A DNA stretch of 5,024 bases from DASPXY01 sp038227745 (GTDB lineage Bacteria; Planctomycetota; Planctomycetia; Gemmatales; Gemmataceae): assembly GCA_038227745.1 (NCBI GenBank), contig JBBRPS010000735.1:1-5024 (forward strand), in the 5' to 3' direction. The position numbers were made by a program, and so were the translations under genes. This document shows, one piece after another, positions 1 to 5,024 of this stretch. The stretch's first letter is position 1, and the number at the start of each line of letters is the position of its first letter. The notes beneath the pieces were generated by a model, which saw only the letters and a list, made by a program, of their open reading frames with translations, did no database searches and was not told where the DNA came from.

Positions 1-117
1 GGCTTTACGCCCGCCGGGTTCGTGGGCGACTCGCTCCGCGAGTCGCGGCCGCCGTTCCCAGAGCGACTCGCGGAGCGAGTCGCCCACGATGCGAAGACGG
101 CGGGCGTAAAGCCCGCC
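1..117. repeat. Composite nested inverted repeat, REP-doublet-like, downstream of ffh
   Basis: Two nested levels of perfect inverted repeat are visible. The outer arms are 1-15 and 99-113 (15 bp, GGCTTTACGCCCGCC and its complement). The inner arms are 21-46 and 63-88 (26 bp, no mismatch), around a 16-base spacer. Each inner arm is itself a hairpin: 9-bp stems GCGACTCGC/GCGAGTCGC with a 3-base loop at 26-46 and 63-83. Each has GTGG immediately 5' of the stem (22-25, and 84-87 read on the minus strand). The outer right arm is also a hairpin, 99-105 with 111-117 and loop GTAAA. There is no reading frame with gene-like features here. The GTGG-hairpin pair resembles a REP doublet. The element begins 43 bases beyond the ffh stop, so it could also act at that mRNA's 3' end. 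There is no T-tract, so a classic terminator is not claimed. The left end may be cut by the window edge. Confidence 0.85.
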
Positions 118-159
118 GCTCGTCAAACCTTCGCCGCCCGAGGACGGATAACCGAATCC

Positions 160-1650
160 TCACTTCTTGCGCTTGTCCTGCTTCCGCTTCTTCTTGCGCT
201 CCTCGGCGCGTTCCTTGGCACTCTTGCGGTGCCCGGTGCCGATCTTCGATTTCGGCATCGTCGCGCCCGGCTGGAACATCCCCTGCTTGCCCATGCCGGT
301 GATCATCTTGATCCGCTGCCACATGCTCATCGTCGCCATCTGCCGCATCAGCGTGCGGATCTGGTCGAACTGGTGCAGGAACTGCTTGATCTCGTGCGGT
401 TCGGTGCCGCTGCCCGCGGCGATGCGCCGCCGCCGGCTGATGTCGATGACGTCCGGGTTGCGCCGCTCCTCCTTCGTCATCGAGTCGATCATCCCCTGGA
501 TACGCTTGATCGCGACCTCGGGGTCCTCGCCTTCCGGGATCATCTCACCCATGCCCGGCATGTGCGCCATCAGCTCGCGCATGCCGCCCATCTTCTGCAT
601 CTGGATGAACTGGGCGCGGAAGTCGTCGAGCGTGAAGTTGCCCTTCTCCAGCTTCTCCTGCTGCTTCTTGCGCTCCTCCTCGCTGATGTCCTGCTGGACG
701 CGCGCCACCTTCTCGATCAGGCCATGCAGGTCGCCCTGCCCAATGATCCGCTGCGCCATGCGCTCGGGATGGAACTCCTCCAGCGCGGTCAGCTTCTCGC
801 CGACGCCGATGAACTTGATCGGCACCTGCGTCACTTCCTTGATCGACAGCGCCGCGCCGCCGCGGGCGTCGCCGTCGAGCTTGGTCAGGATGACGCCGTT
901 CAGGTCCAGGGCGTCGTTGAAGGCCTTGGAGCTGTTGACGGCGTCCTGACCGGTCATGGCGTCGCAGACGAAGTAGACCTCGTCGGGCCGGACGACCTTG
1001 TCGATCTGTTTCAACTCGTCCATCGGCATCTCGGCGATGTGGAGCCGCCCGGCGGTGTCGAGGATGATGGTGTCGAGGAGGGTGCGCTTGGCGTGGGCGA
1101 CGGCCTCGCGGCAGACTTCAATGGGCGACGGCCCCTTGTAGGTGCCGTCGGGGCCGTGCTCGCCGGCGTTGAAGACCGGGACGCCGAGCTGGGCGCCGAG
1201 CGTCTTGAGCTGCTCGACGGCGGCGGGTCGCTGCAGGTCGGCGGCGACGAGGAGGGGCTTGCGGCCGAAGCGGTCGCGCAGCATCAGGGCGAGCTTGCCG
1301 GCGGTCGTCGTCTTGCCGCCGCCCTGCAGGCCGCACAGCATGATGACGGTCGGGCGGTCCTTGGCGAAGTGGAACTTGTGGTCCACCGGGCCCATCAGGG
1401 CGACGAGCTCCTCGTAGACGATGTGGACGATCTGCTCGCTGGGATCGAGGCTACGCAGAACTTCCTGTCCAATCGACTTCTCGGTGACGCGGGCGATGAA
1501 CTCGGTGACGACCTTGTAATTGACGTCGGCGTCGAGCAGGCCCTTGCGGACCTCGCGTAAGCCTTCCTGTACATTCGCTTCGGTGATGCGGCCGCGGCCG
1601 CGCAGCTTCTTGAAGGCCTCGGACAGCGACCGTTGAATACCCTCGAACAT
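160..1650 (-). CDS. ffh: Signal recognition particle protein Ffh (SRP54 GTPase)
   Basis: Ffh binds SRP (4.5S/6S) RNA, recognises hydrophobic signal sequences on nascent chains and, as a GTPase paired with FtsY, delivers ribosomes to the membrane translocon. The 496-residue protein has the full NG-M order. The N domain is about 1-85. The G domain carries the P-loop GLQGGGKTTT (107-116), DLQRPAA (138-144), DTAGRLH (198-204), TKLDGDARGG (256-265) and GVGEK (282-286). The methionine-rich M domain contains the RNA-binding motif SRRRRIAAGSGT (405-416). ATG at 1650 is preferred because MFEGIQRSL matches the usual Ffh start and AAGGGTGGG lies just upstream; a GTG at 1659 would add three residues. Compared with my memory of E. 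coli Ffh, the stretch before DTAGRLH (about 163-175) is some seven residues longer. The last 29 residues contain 15 Lys/Arg, a basic tail. The gene is divergent from the epimerase gene and has its own promoter at 1767-1795. Identification is secure. Confidence 0.97.
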   Translation of the reverse strand: MFEGIQRSLSEAFKKLRGRGRITEANVQEGLREVRKGLLDADVNYKVVTEFIARVTEKSIGQEVLRSLDPSEQIVHIVYEELVALMGPVDHKFHFAKDRPTVIMLCGLQGGGKTTTAGKLALMLRDRFGRKPLLVAADLQRPAAVEQLKTLGAQLGVPVFNAGEHGPDGTYKGPSPIEVCREAVAHAKRTLLDTIILDTAGRLHIAEMPMDELKQIDKVVRPDEVYFVCDAMTGQDAVNSSKAFNDALDLNGVILTKLDGDARGGAALSIKEVTQVPIKFIGVGEKLTALEEFHPERMAQRIIGQGDLHGLIEKVARVQQDISEEERKKQQEKLEKGNFTLDDFRAQFIQMQKMGGMRELMAHMPGMGEMIPEGEDPEVAIKRIQGMIDSMTKEERRNPDVIDISRRRRIAAGSGTEPHEIKQFLHQFDQIRTLMRQMATMSMWQRIKMITGMGKQGMFQPGATMPKSKIGTGHRKSAKERAEERKKKRKQDKRKK

Positions 1651-1742
1651 GATTCCCACCCTTGCGTTTGGGACCCCGGAAGCCTCATCCCATTCCTCGG
1701 AGTCGGAAACGCCGCGGCGCGGTCGTTGCGCGGGCGTCCAAC

Positions 1743-1771
1743 TTGCTGAATGTCAGTAAACTTAGGATTAT
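1743..1771 (+). promoter_or_regulatory. Possible divergent promoter for the epimerase gene
   Basis: On the plus strand, TTGCTG (1743-1748) is followed after 17 bases by GATTAT (1766-1771, 4 of 6 to TATAAT). The -10 overlaps the opposite-strand -10 of the ffh promoter almost base for base. The match is weak, and the leader to the start at 1948 would be about 170 bases and would include the hairpin pair at 1867-1926. Low confidence: it is the only promoter-like sequence I found upstream of this gene. Confidence 0.28.
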
Positions 1772-1795
1772 AGACGACGCAGGTGCCCCTTGCAA
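1767..1795 (-). promoter_or_regulatory. Sigma70-type promoter for ffh
   Basis: On the minus strand, TTGCAA (1795-1790, 4 of 6 to the -35 consensus) is followed after exactly 17 bases by TATAAT (1772-1767, a perfect -10). It stands in an AT-richer pocket (about 1741-1775) within otherwise very GC-rich DNA and points at ffh. Transcription would begin near 1760, leaving a leader of about 110 bases. I see no clear riboswitch fold in that leader. The -10 match and spacing are seen directly; activity is inferred. Confidence 0.6.
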
Positions 1796-1866
1796 CGGAA
1801 CCGGGGAAAAGCGCCCTGGCCACCGACGGCCCCCTGCGAACAGGACACCGGGAAGAGGGGTTCTCG

Positions 1867-1926
1867 CCGTGGGGCAGGATTCCAATCCTGCCAAACGCTC
1901 GGCAGGATTGAAATCCTACCCCACGG
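1867..1926. repeat. Inverted hairpin pair, REP-doublet-like, before the epimerase gene
   Basis: Arms 1867-1892 and 1901-1926 are 26-base inverted repeats with two mismatches and an 8-base spacer (AAACGCTC). Each arm is itself a hairpin: GGCAGGATT/AATCCTGCC, 9 bp with a 2-base loop (1873-1892), and the copy at 1901-1920 with one stem mismatch. GTGG sits immediately 5' of the first hairpin (1869-1872), and CCAC follows the second (1921-1924). This is the same plan as the element at 1-117 with different stem sequence. The whole unit ends eight bases before the GGGAGGG ribosome binding site of the next gene, so it would lie in that mRNA's leader. A full-length fold could shield or expose the site. 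It could equally be a parasitic intergenic repeat with no role. Confidence 0.85.
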
Positions 1927-1947
1927 CTGGAACGGGAGGGTGATCTG

Positions 1948-2697
1948 ATGTCCACGGCGACGGCGGTGCTGGTGACGGGCTCGGCGGGCCGAGTCGGGCA
2001 GGCGGTGGTGACGGAACTGCAGGCGTGCGGCCTGCGCGTGCGCGGTTTCGACCGGGTGCCGACGCCGGGCCTGGCGGATTCGATGACCGGCGACATCACC
2101 GACGGCGCGGCGCTTCGGCGGGCCGCCGAGGGGATGGGGGCGCTCGTCCACCTCGCCGCCACGCCGGACGACGACGACTTCCTGACGCAGCTGGTGCCGA
2201 ACAACGTCGTCGGCGTCTACCAGGTTTTCGAGGCGGCGCGGCTGGCCGGCGTCAAGCGGATGGTGCTCGCCAGCAGCGGGCAGGTGGCCTGGAACCAGCG
2301 CCTGACGGGGCCGTGGCCGATCCGCCCCACCGACCCGGTCACGCCGCGCTACTGGTACGCCGCCCTCAAGGTGTTCCTCGAGGCGGCGGGCCGCGCCTAC
2401 GCCGACGCCCACGGCATGAGCGTGATCGCGGCGCGGCTGGGTTGGTGCCCGCGGACGCGCGCGCAGGTGCAGGAAATTACGGATACGGAGTGGGCGCAGG
2501 ACGTGTACCTCAGCCCCGGCGACGCGGGCCGCTTCTTCGCCTGTGCCGTGCAAGCGTCGCTGGACATCCGCTTCGCCGTGGTCTACGCGACGAGCCGGCC
2601 GCTGAAGATGCAGCGCTACGACCTGGACGTGACGAGGCAGTTGGTCGGCTACGAGCCGCGCGAGGCCTGGCCGCAGGGCATCGACGTGGTGAGGTGA
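1948..2697 (+). CDS. NAD(P)-dependent epimerase/dehydrogenase, uronate dehydrogenase-like extended SDR
   Basis: A 249-residue soluble Rossmann-fold enzyme. The nucleotide-binding motif TGSAGRVG lies at residues 10-17. An acidic residue after the second strand (D35, in GFDRVP) suggests a preference for NAD, and GDIT (48-51) is the usual adenine-contact region. HLAA (68-71) follows, then S109-S110, and the catalytic Y137-xxx-K141 pair. The middle of the protein (NNVVGVYQVFEAARLAGVKR, then LASS) and the C-terminal LSPGDAGRFF and VVYATS segments resemble uronate dehydrogenases, which oxidise galacturonate or glucuronate to aldarolactone. The substrate is not proven, and a general sugar-nucleotide epimerase or reductase is possible. 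The ATG start is supported by GGGAGGG eight bases upstream. The gene seems to stand alone: it diverges from ffh, and 198 bases separate it from efp. The length fits short extended SDRs. Confidence 0.85.
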   Translation: MSTATAVLVTGSAGRVGQAVVTELQACGLRVRGFDRVPTPGLADSMTGDITDGAALRRAAEGMGALVHLAATPDDDDFLTQLVPNNVVGVYQVFEAARLAGVKRMVLASSGQVAWNQRLTGPWPIRPTDPVTPRYWYAALKVFLEAAGRAYADAHGMSVIAARLGWCPRTRAQVQEITDTEWAQDVYLSPGDAGRFFACAVQASLDIRFAVVYATSRPLKMQRYDLDVTRQLVGYEPREAWPQGIDVVR

Positions 2698-2708
2698 AGC
2701 GCTCTGAA

Positions 2709-2750
2709 CGAGTCCACGCGGAGGGGAAAGCGAGCGACGGGCTTTACGCC
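2709..2750. repeat. Probable decayed relic of the left-end repeat
   Basis: GGCTTTACGCC at 2740-2750 is identical to 1-11, the outer arm of the left-end element. About 20 bases before it, CGAGTCCACG (2709-2718) resembles the inner-arm end CGAGTCGCCCACG (76-88). No good stem forms here, so it reads as a degraded copy or a chance match. The rest of the 198-base gap (2698-2895) shows no gene and no convincing promoter. It does contain the small palindrome GTTACGGTAAC at 2818-2828. Confidence 0.35.
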
Positions 2751-2895
2751 GCTGCCCGCTGCCCCGCCTCCGCCCTGCCGTCCGCCGCGGGTTCCCTTCT
2801 CAGATCGCGTTCTTTGTGTTACGGTAACCCAGATCACCGCGTTAGAGAATCGCCATCCCCTGGAACGGCTTCCTTTGTGCGAGCCGGAGGGTCCC

Positions 2896-3462
2896 GTGGC
2901 CTCGATTGAATACAGCCAGGTCCGCAAGGGCATGGTCCTCGCCGAGGAGGGCCAGCTCTTCTACGTCATCGACCGCGACCTCAACACGCCCGGAAACTGG
3001 CGTGCCCAGCTCAAACTCAAGCTCAAGAACCTCAAGACCGGCGCCATCAGCGACAAGAAGGTCCGCCCCCAGGACAAGACCGAACAGGCCTACCTCGACA
3101 AACGCGACATGCAGTACATCTACCAGGACGGCGACGGCTACGTCTTCATGGACACCGAGAGCTACGAGCAAATCACCCTGCCCCAGGACATGGTCGGCGA
3201 GCAGATGGGATACATGAAGGAGAACAACAAGGCGACCATCACCTTCTACGACGGCAAGGCGCTCAGCGTCGAGCTGCCGGCCACCGTCGAGCTGAAGGTC
3301 AGCGACACCGAGCCGGGGCTCAAGGGGGCCACTGCCGCCGCCCAGTACAAGCCCGCCACCCTCGAGACCGGCCTGAAGATCCAGGTCCCGAACTTCATCA
3401 ACATCGGCGAGCTCATCGCCGTGGACACGCGCGACGGCAAGTACCTCAGCCGTGCGAAGTGA
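2896..3462 (+). CDS. efp: Elongation factor P
   Basis: EF-P enters the ribosome beside the P-site tRNA and relieves stalling at consecutive prolines. The 188-residue length equals that of E. coli EF-P. The three-domain layout is visible: an N-terminal KOW-like domain (about 1-64), a middle OB domain (about 67-125) and a C-terminal OB domain. The last carries DTEPGLKG, the family signature KPATLETG...VPNFINIGE, and VDTRDGKYLSR. GTG at 2896 is chosen because GGAGGG lies four bases upstream and MASIEYSQVRKG matches the family start; a TTG at 2875 would add seven unlikely residues. The oddity is the tip of the first-domain loop, PGNWRA (32-37). By alignment with E. coli PGKGQA, Asn34 replaces the lysine that is beta-lysylated, so that modification cannot occur here. 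Arg36 is the nearest basic residue. It is probably first in an operon with the next two genes. Confidence 0.95.
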   Translation: MASIEYSQVRKGMVLAEEGQLFYVIDRDLNTPGNWRAQLKLKLKNLKTGAISDKKVRPQDKTEQAYLDKRDMQYIYQDGDGYVFMDTESYEQITLPQDMVGEQMGYMKENNKATITFYDGKALSVELPATVELKVSDTEPGLKGATAAAQYKPATLETGLKIQVPNFINIGELIAVDTRDGKYLSRAK

Positions 3463-3496
3463 CCCGGCACGACGGGGACGGTTCGGAGGTGTGGAC

Positions 3497-3742
3497 ATGC
3501 CCTTTCACGACGACCGAGCGGACCTCGACCCCGGCGAGTACCCGGAGCCGGACGAGGAGGACAGCGACGACACCGTCCCCTGCCCGCACTGCCGCAAGCC
3601 CGTCTACGAGGGGGCGGAGCGCTGCCCACACTGCGAGACGTACCTGTCCGCGGAGGACGCCCCGACCCGGCGCCCGTGGTGGGTCCTCGTCGGCGCGCTC
3701 CTCGCACTGACGGTGGCGGTCCTGTGGGCCTTGCGGGGTTGA
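3497..3742 (+). CDS. Small zinc-ribbon protein with one C-terminal membrane segment
   Basis: An 81-residue protein of unknown function. Residues 1-26 are strongly acidic (12 Asp/Glu). A zinc ribbon follows with two CPHC knuckles (C29/C32 and C43/C46), expected to bind one zinc. A single hydrophobic span (about 61-79, WWVLVGALLALTVAVLW) then ends the chain with Arg-Gly. The layout suggests a tail-anchored protein with its ribbon in the cytoplasm, which is inference. The ATG at 3497 has GGAGG seven bases upstream; an upstream in-frame GTG at 3452 would overlap efp and is not preferred. It begins 34 bases after efp and ends 11 bases before the SAM hydrolase gene, so it is very likely co-transcribed. 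Such ribbons often mediate protein or nucleic-acid contacts, but I cannot name a partner. The gene is real with good confidence; its function is not known. Confidence 0.82.
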   Translation: MPFHDDRADLDPGEYPEPDEEDSDDTVPCPHCRKPVYEGAERCPHCETYLSAEDAPTRRPWWVLVGALLALTVAVLWALRG

Positions 3743-3753
3743 AGGGTGGTAAC

Positions 3754-4575
3754 GTGGAATCGCCTCGGGAGGGCGCGGCGGCGGCCGAGCCGCTGATCAC
3801 CCTGACGACCGACTTCGGCGAAGGCTCGCCTTACGTTGCCGCCATGAAGGGTGTCGCGCTGTCCATCAACCCCCGCGCCCGCCTGCTCGACCTCAGTCAT
3901 TCCATCCCGCCCCAGGACCTGCGCCACGCCGCCTTCTTTCTGCGGGCCGCCTTGCCGTACTTCCCGGTGGGCACGCTGCACGTCATCGTCGTCGATCCGG
4001 GAGTCGGCACCGAGCGGGCCGTGCTGTACGTCGAGACGGCCGGCCAGCGCCTGGTCGTCCCCGACAACGGCTGCTGGACCGAACTGGCCCGGGCGGCGGG
4101 GACGCTTCCCACCGTCTTCCGCCTGGCCGAGCCGCGCTACTGGCGCCCGGAGGTCAGCGCGACGTTCCACGGGCGCGACATCCTCGCGCCGACGGCGGCC
4201 CACCTGAGCCTCGGCGTCGAACCGCGCTTGCTCGGCCCGCCCGCGGCGGACTGGGTCCGGCTGGAGACGCCGGCCCCGGTCCTCGGCCCGGACGCCCTCG
4301 CCGGAGAGGTCGTCTTCGTCGATCCGTTCGGTAACCTCATCACGAACATTCCCGGGGAGGCGTACCGGCAGTGGGTGGGGCAGCCGGCGCGGGTCACCGT
4401 CGGGGGCCGGACGGTTCCCCGCCGGGTGCGCACCTACGGCGAGGCCCCGCCCGGGACACTGGTCACGCTGGTTTCGAGCGTGGACACTCTTGAAGTCGCC
4501 GTCGTCAACGGCAGCGCCGCCCGCGCGCTGGAGTGCGGCGTCGGCACGGCGGTCCGCGTCGAGGCGGACGGGTGA
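3754..4575 (+). CDS. SAM hydroxide adenosyltransferase (SAM hydrolase, DUF62 family)
   Basis: Enzymes of this family use water-derived hydroxide to split S-adenosylmethionine into adenosine and methionine; they are related to fluorinase and chlorinase. The 273-residue protein shows the family motifs in order: TTDFGEGSPYVAAMKG (18-33), DLSHSIPPQD (46-55), VVDPGVGTER (79-88), VPDNG (102-106), FHGRDILAP (138-146) and VDPFGNLITNI (189-199). The Asp-Arg-His triad described for the archaeal family member PH0463 is present as D81, R88 and H139. This supports a hydrolase rather than a halogenase. GTG at 3754 is chosen because it follows the previous stop by 11 bases and has GGGTGG just upstream; a GTG at 3676 would overlap the zinc-ribbon gene by 67 bases. 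No signal peptide is seen. It is likely the last gene of the efp operon. Its physiological role (SAM or methionine balance) is unsettled for the family. Confidence 0.92.
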   Translation: MESPREGAAAAEPLITLTTDFGEGSPYVAAMKGVALSINPRARLLDLSHSIPPQDLRHAAFFLRAALPYFPVGTLHVIVVDPGVGTERAVLYVETAGQRLVVPDNGCWTELARAAGTLPTVFRLAEPRYWRPEVSATFHGRDILAPTAAHLSLGVEPRLLGPPAADWVRLETPAPVLGPDALAGEVVFVDPFGNLITNIPGEAYRQWVGQPARVTVGGRTVPRRVRTYGEAPPGTLVTLVSSVDTLEVAVVNGSAARALECGVGTAVRVEADG

Positions 4576-4586
4576 CCCGCCGTCGA

Positions 4587-4616
4587 TTGGACTGCACGGG
4601 GCGGGCGCTTTACAAT
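4587..4616 (+). promoter_or_regulatory. Possible sigma70-type promoter for the right-end gene
   Basis: TTGGAC (4587-4592) and TACAAT (4611-4616, 5 of 6 to the -10 consensus) are separated by 18 bases and lie within the 84-base gap after the SAM hydrolase gene. The start would fall near 4623, about 37 bases before the ATG at 4660. The -35 match is weak. It suggests the next gene is transcribed separately from the efp operon. Confidence 0.42.
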
Positions 4617-4659
4617 GGCCTCCGCCTTGAATCGGGCCGGGGCGAGGAGTGAGCGGCTG

Positions 4660-5024
4660 ATGGACACCGTGAATTTCGAGTGTGGGCACTGTGCGAAAGA
4701 GATGGCCGTCGAGGTCGGCGACCTCGGCAAGGAGGTCCCGTGTCCGCACTGCGGGCACGTGGTTCAGGCGCCCCCTGCGTCCCCCCCGCCGCCTCCGCCC
4801 ACGCCGGCCGCGGCGCCCGCTCCCTTCCCCGAGCTCCACATCCCCTCGCCGAAGGAGCAGGAGAGCATTTTTTCCCCGACCGACGAGACCGCCAGCGACG
4901 ACCTGTTCGGCGCCCTCCCCGCTCCGCTCGTGGAAGTACCCGCGGTCCAGCCGCCGCTGCCGCAGCTGCAGCTGCAGCTGCAGCTGGACGTCGCCGCCGC
5001 CCCGGCGCCCCCCCGCGGACCGGA
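4660..5024 (+). CDS. Zinc-ribbon, proline-rich protein, 3' end outside the window
   Basis: An open frame of 121 codons running off the window without a stop. Residues 6-35 form a zinc ribbon with C8/C11 (CGHC) and C28/C31 (CPHC). From residue 38 the chain becomes rich in proline and alanine, including six prolines in a row (42-47), and is probably disordered. An acidic stretch (about 73-84) follows, then a QLQLQLQL run (102-109) encoded by a perfect hexanucleotide repeat. The ATG at 4660 has AGGAG ten bases upstream and a promoter-like sequence before it. No catalytic domain is visible; one may follow beyond the window. Ribbon plus proline-rich linker is a pattern I associate with many planctomycete proteins, often before a membrane or enzymatic part, but this one's function cannot be named. 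The CxxC pairs, ribosome binding site and uninterrupted frame support a real gene. Confidence 0.72.
   Translation, partial: MDTVNFECGHCAKEMAVEVGDLGKEVPCPHCGHVVQAPPASPPPPPPTPAAAPAPFPELHIPSPKEQESIFSPTDETASDDLFGALPAPLVEVPAVQPPLPQLQLQLQLDVAAAPAPPRGP
4963..4986 (+). repeat. Perfect hexanucleotide repeat (CAGCTG)x4 inside a gene
   Basis: Four exact tandem copies of CAGCTG, itself a palindrome, encode (Gln-Leu)x4 in the right-end gene. The unit is a multiple of three, so changes in copy number would lengthen or shorten the protein without a frameshift. The imperfect flank CTGCCG before it suggests recent expansion of a Gln/Leu/Pro region. Confidence 0.9.

Noticed and set aside
1..117. CRISPR array
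   Set aside because: The repeats are inverted and nested rather than direct and evenly spaced, there are no unique spacers of regular length, and no cas genes are visible.
140..161. Hairpin GAGGACGG...CCG..TCCTC at the end of ffh as a terminator
   Set aside because: The stem is interrupted by a bulge, overlaps the stop codon and has no T-tract on the minus strand, so it is not supportable as a rho-independent terminator.
22..1560. A 512-codon open frame on the plus strand opposite ffh
   Set aside because: It lies wholly antisense to a certain ffh gene, has low-complexity Leu/Arg/Asp/His-rich composition, and shows no motif. Long antisense frames are expected in GC-rich coding DNA.
3823..3837. 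Missing Asp in the first DUF62 motif (GSPY rather than the common DxY) as a sign of an inactive enzyme
   Set aside because: As I recall it, the archaeal family member PH0463 has a similar GPY there, and the D81-R88-H139 triad is intact, so this looks like normal variation.
4576..4605. CCCGCC/GGCGGG stem after the SAM hydrolase gene as a terminator
   Set aside because: It has only six base pairs with an 18-base loop and no proper T-tract. It also overlaps the promoter-like sequence at 4587-4616.
3604..4839. A 411-codon minus-strand open frame across the SAM hydrolase gene
   Set aside because: It is antisense to a protein with clear DUF62 motifs, and its translation is Arg/Gly/Ala-rich without recognisable domains.

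Overview
The window is GC-rich bacterial DNA with closely packed genes. The GC content, a small CPHC zinc-ribbon membrane protein, a zinc-ribbon protein with a proline-rich tail, a lysine-rich signal recognition particle tail and an unusual elongation factor P together suggest a planctomycete, possibly of the Gemmata group. This placement is inference from gene style; no rRNA or other marker confirms it.

Left part, 1-1650: a composite of nested inverted repeats (1-117) lies downstream of ffh, which runs on the minus strand and encodes the GTPase of the signal recognition particle. The ffh/epimerase intergenic region (1651-1947) carries a good sigma70-type promoter for ffh, with a weaker promoter for the opposite direction overlapping its -10 box. 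It also holds a second hairpin-pair repeat (1867-1926) just before the next gene. The two repeats differ in sequence but share one plan: GTGG, a palindrome of about 20 bases, a short spacer, the inverted palindrome, then CCAC. This resembles a REP doublet (REPIN/BIME) and is the most interesting non-coding signal here.

Middle part, 1948-2697: a stand-alone plus-strand extended-SDR oxidoreductase resembling uronate dehydrogenase, with a strong ribosome binding site. A 198-base gap follows, holding a relic of the left-end repeat.

Right part, 2896-4575: a likely operon of efp (elongation factor P), a small zinc-ribbon membrane protein and a SAM hydroxide adenosyltransferase (DUF62), with gaps of 34 and 11 bases. 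The EF-P has Asn where the modified Lys or Arg is expected at the loop tip. A promoter-like sequence then precedes an incomplete gene (4660 to the window end) for a zinc-ribbon, proline-rich protein containing a perfect CAGCTG repeat.

Functionally, ffh and efp serve protein targeting and translation. The SAM hydrolase acts on S-adenosylmethionine, and the epimerase-like enzyme probably oxidises a sugar or sugar acid. No phage genes, transposase, CRISPR array, tRNA or rRNA is seen.
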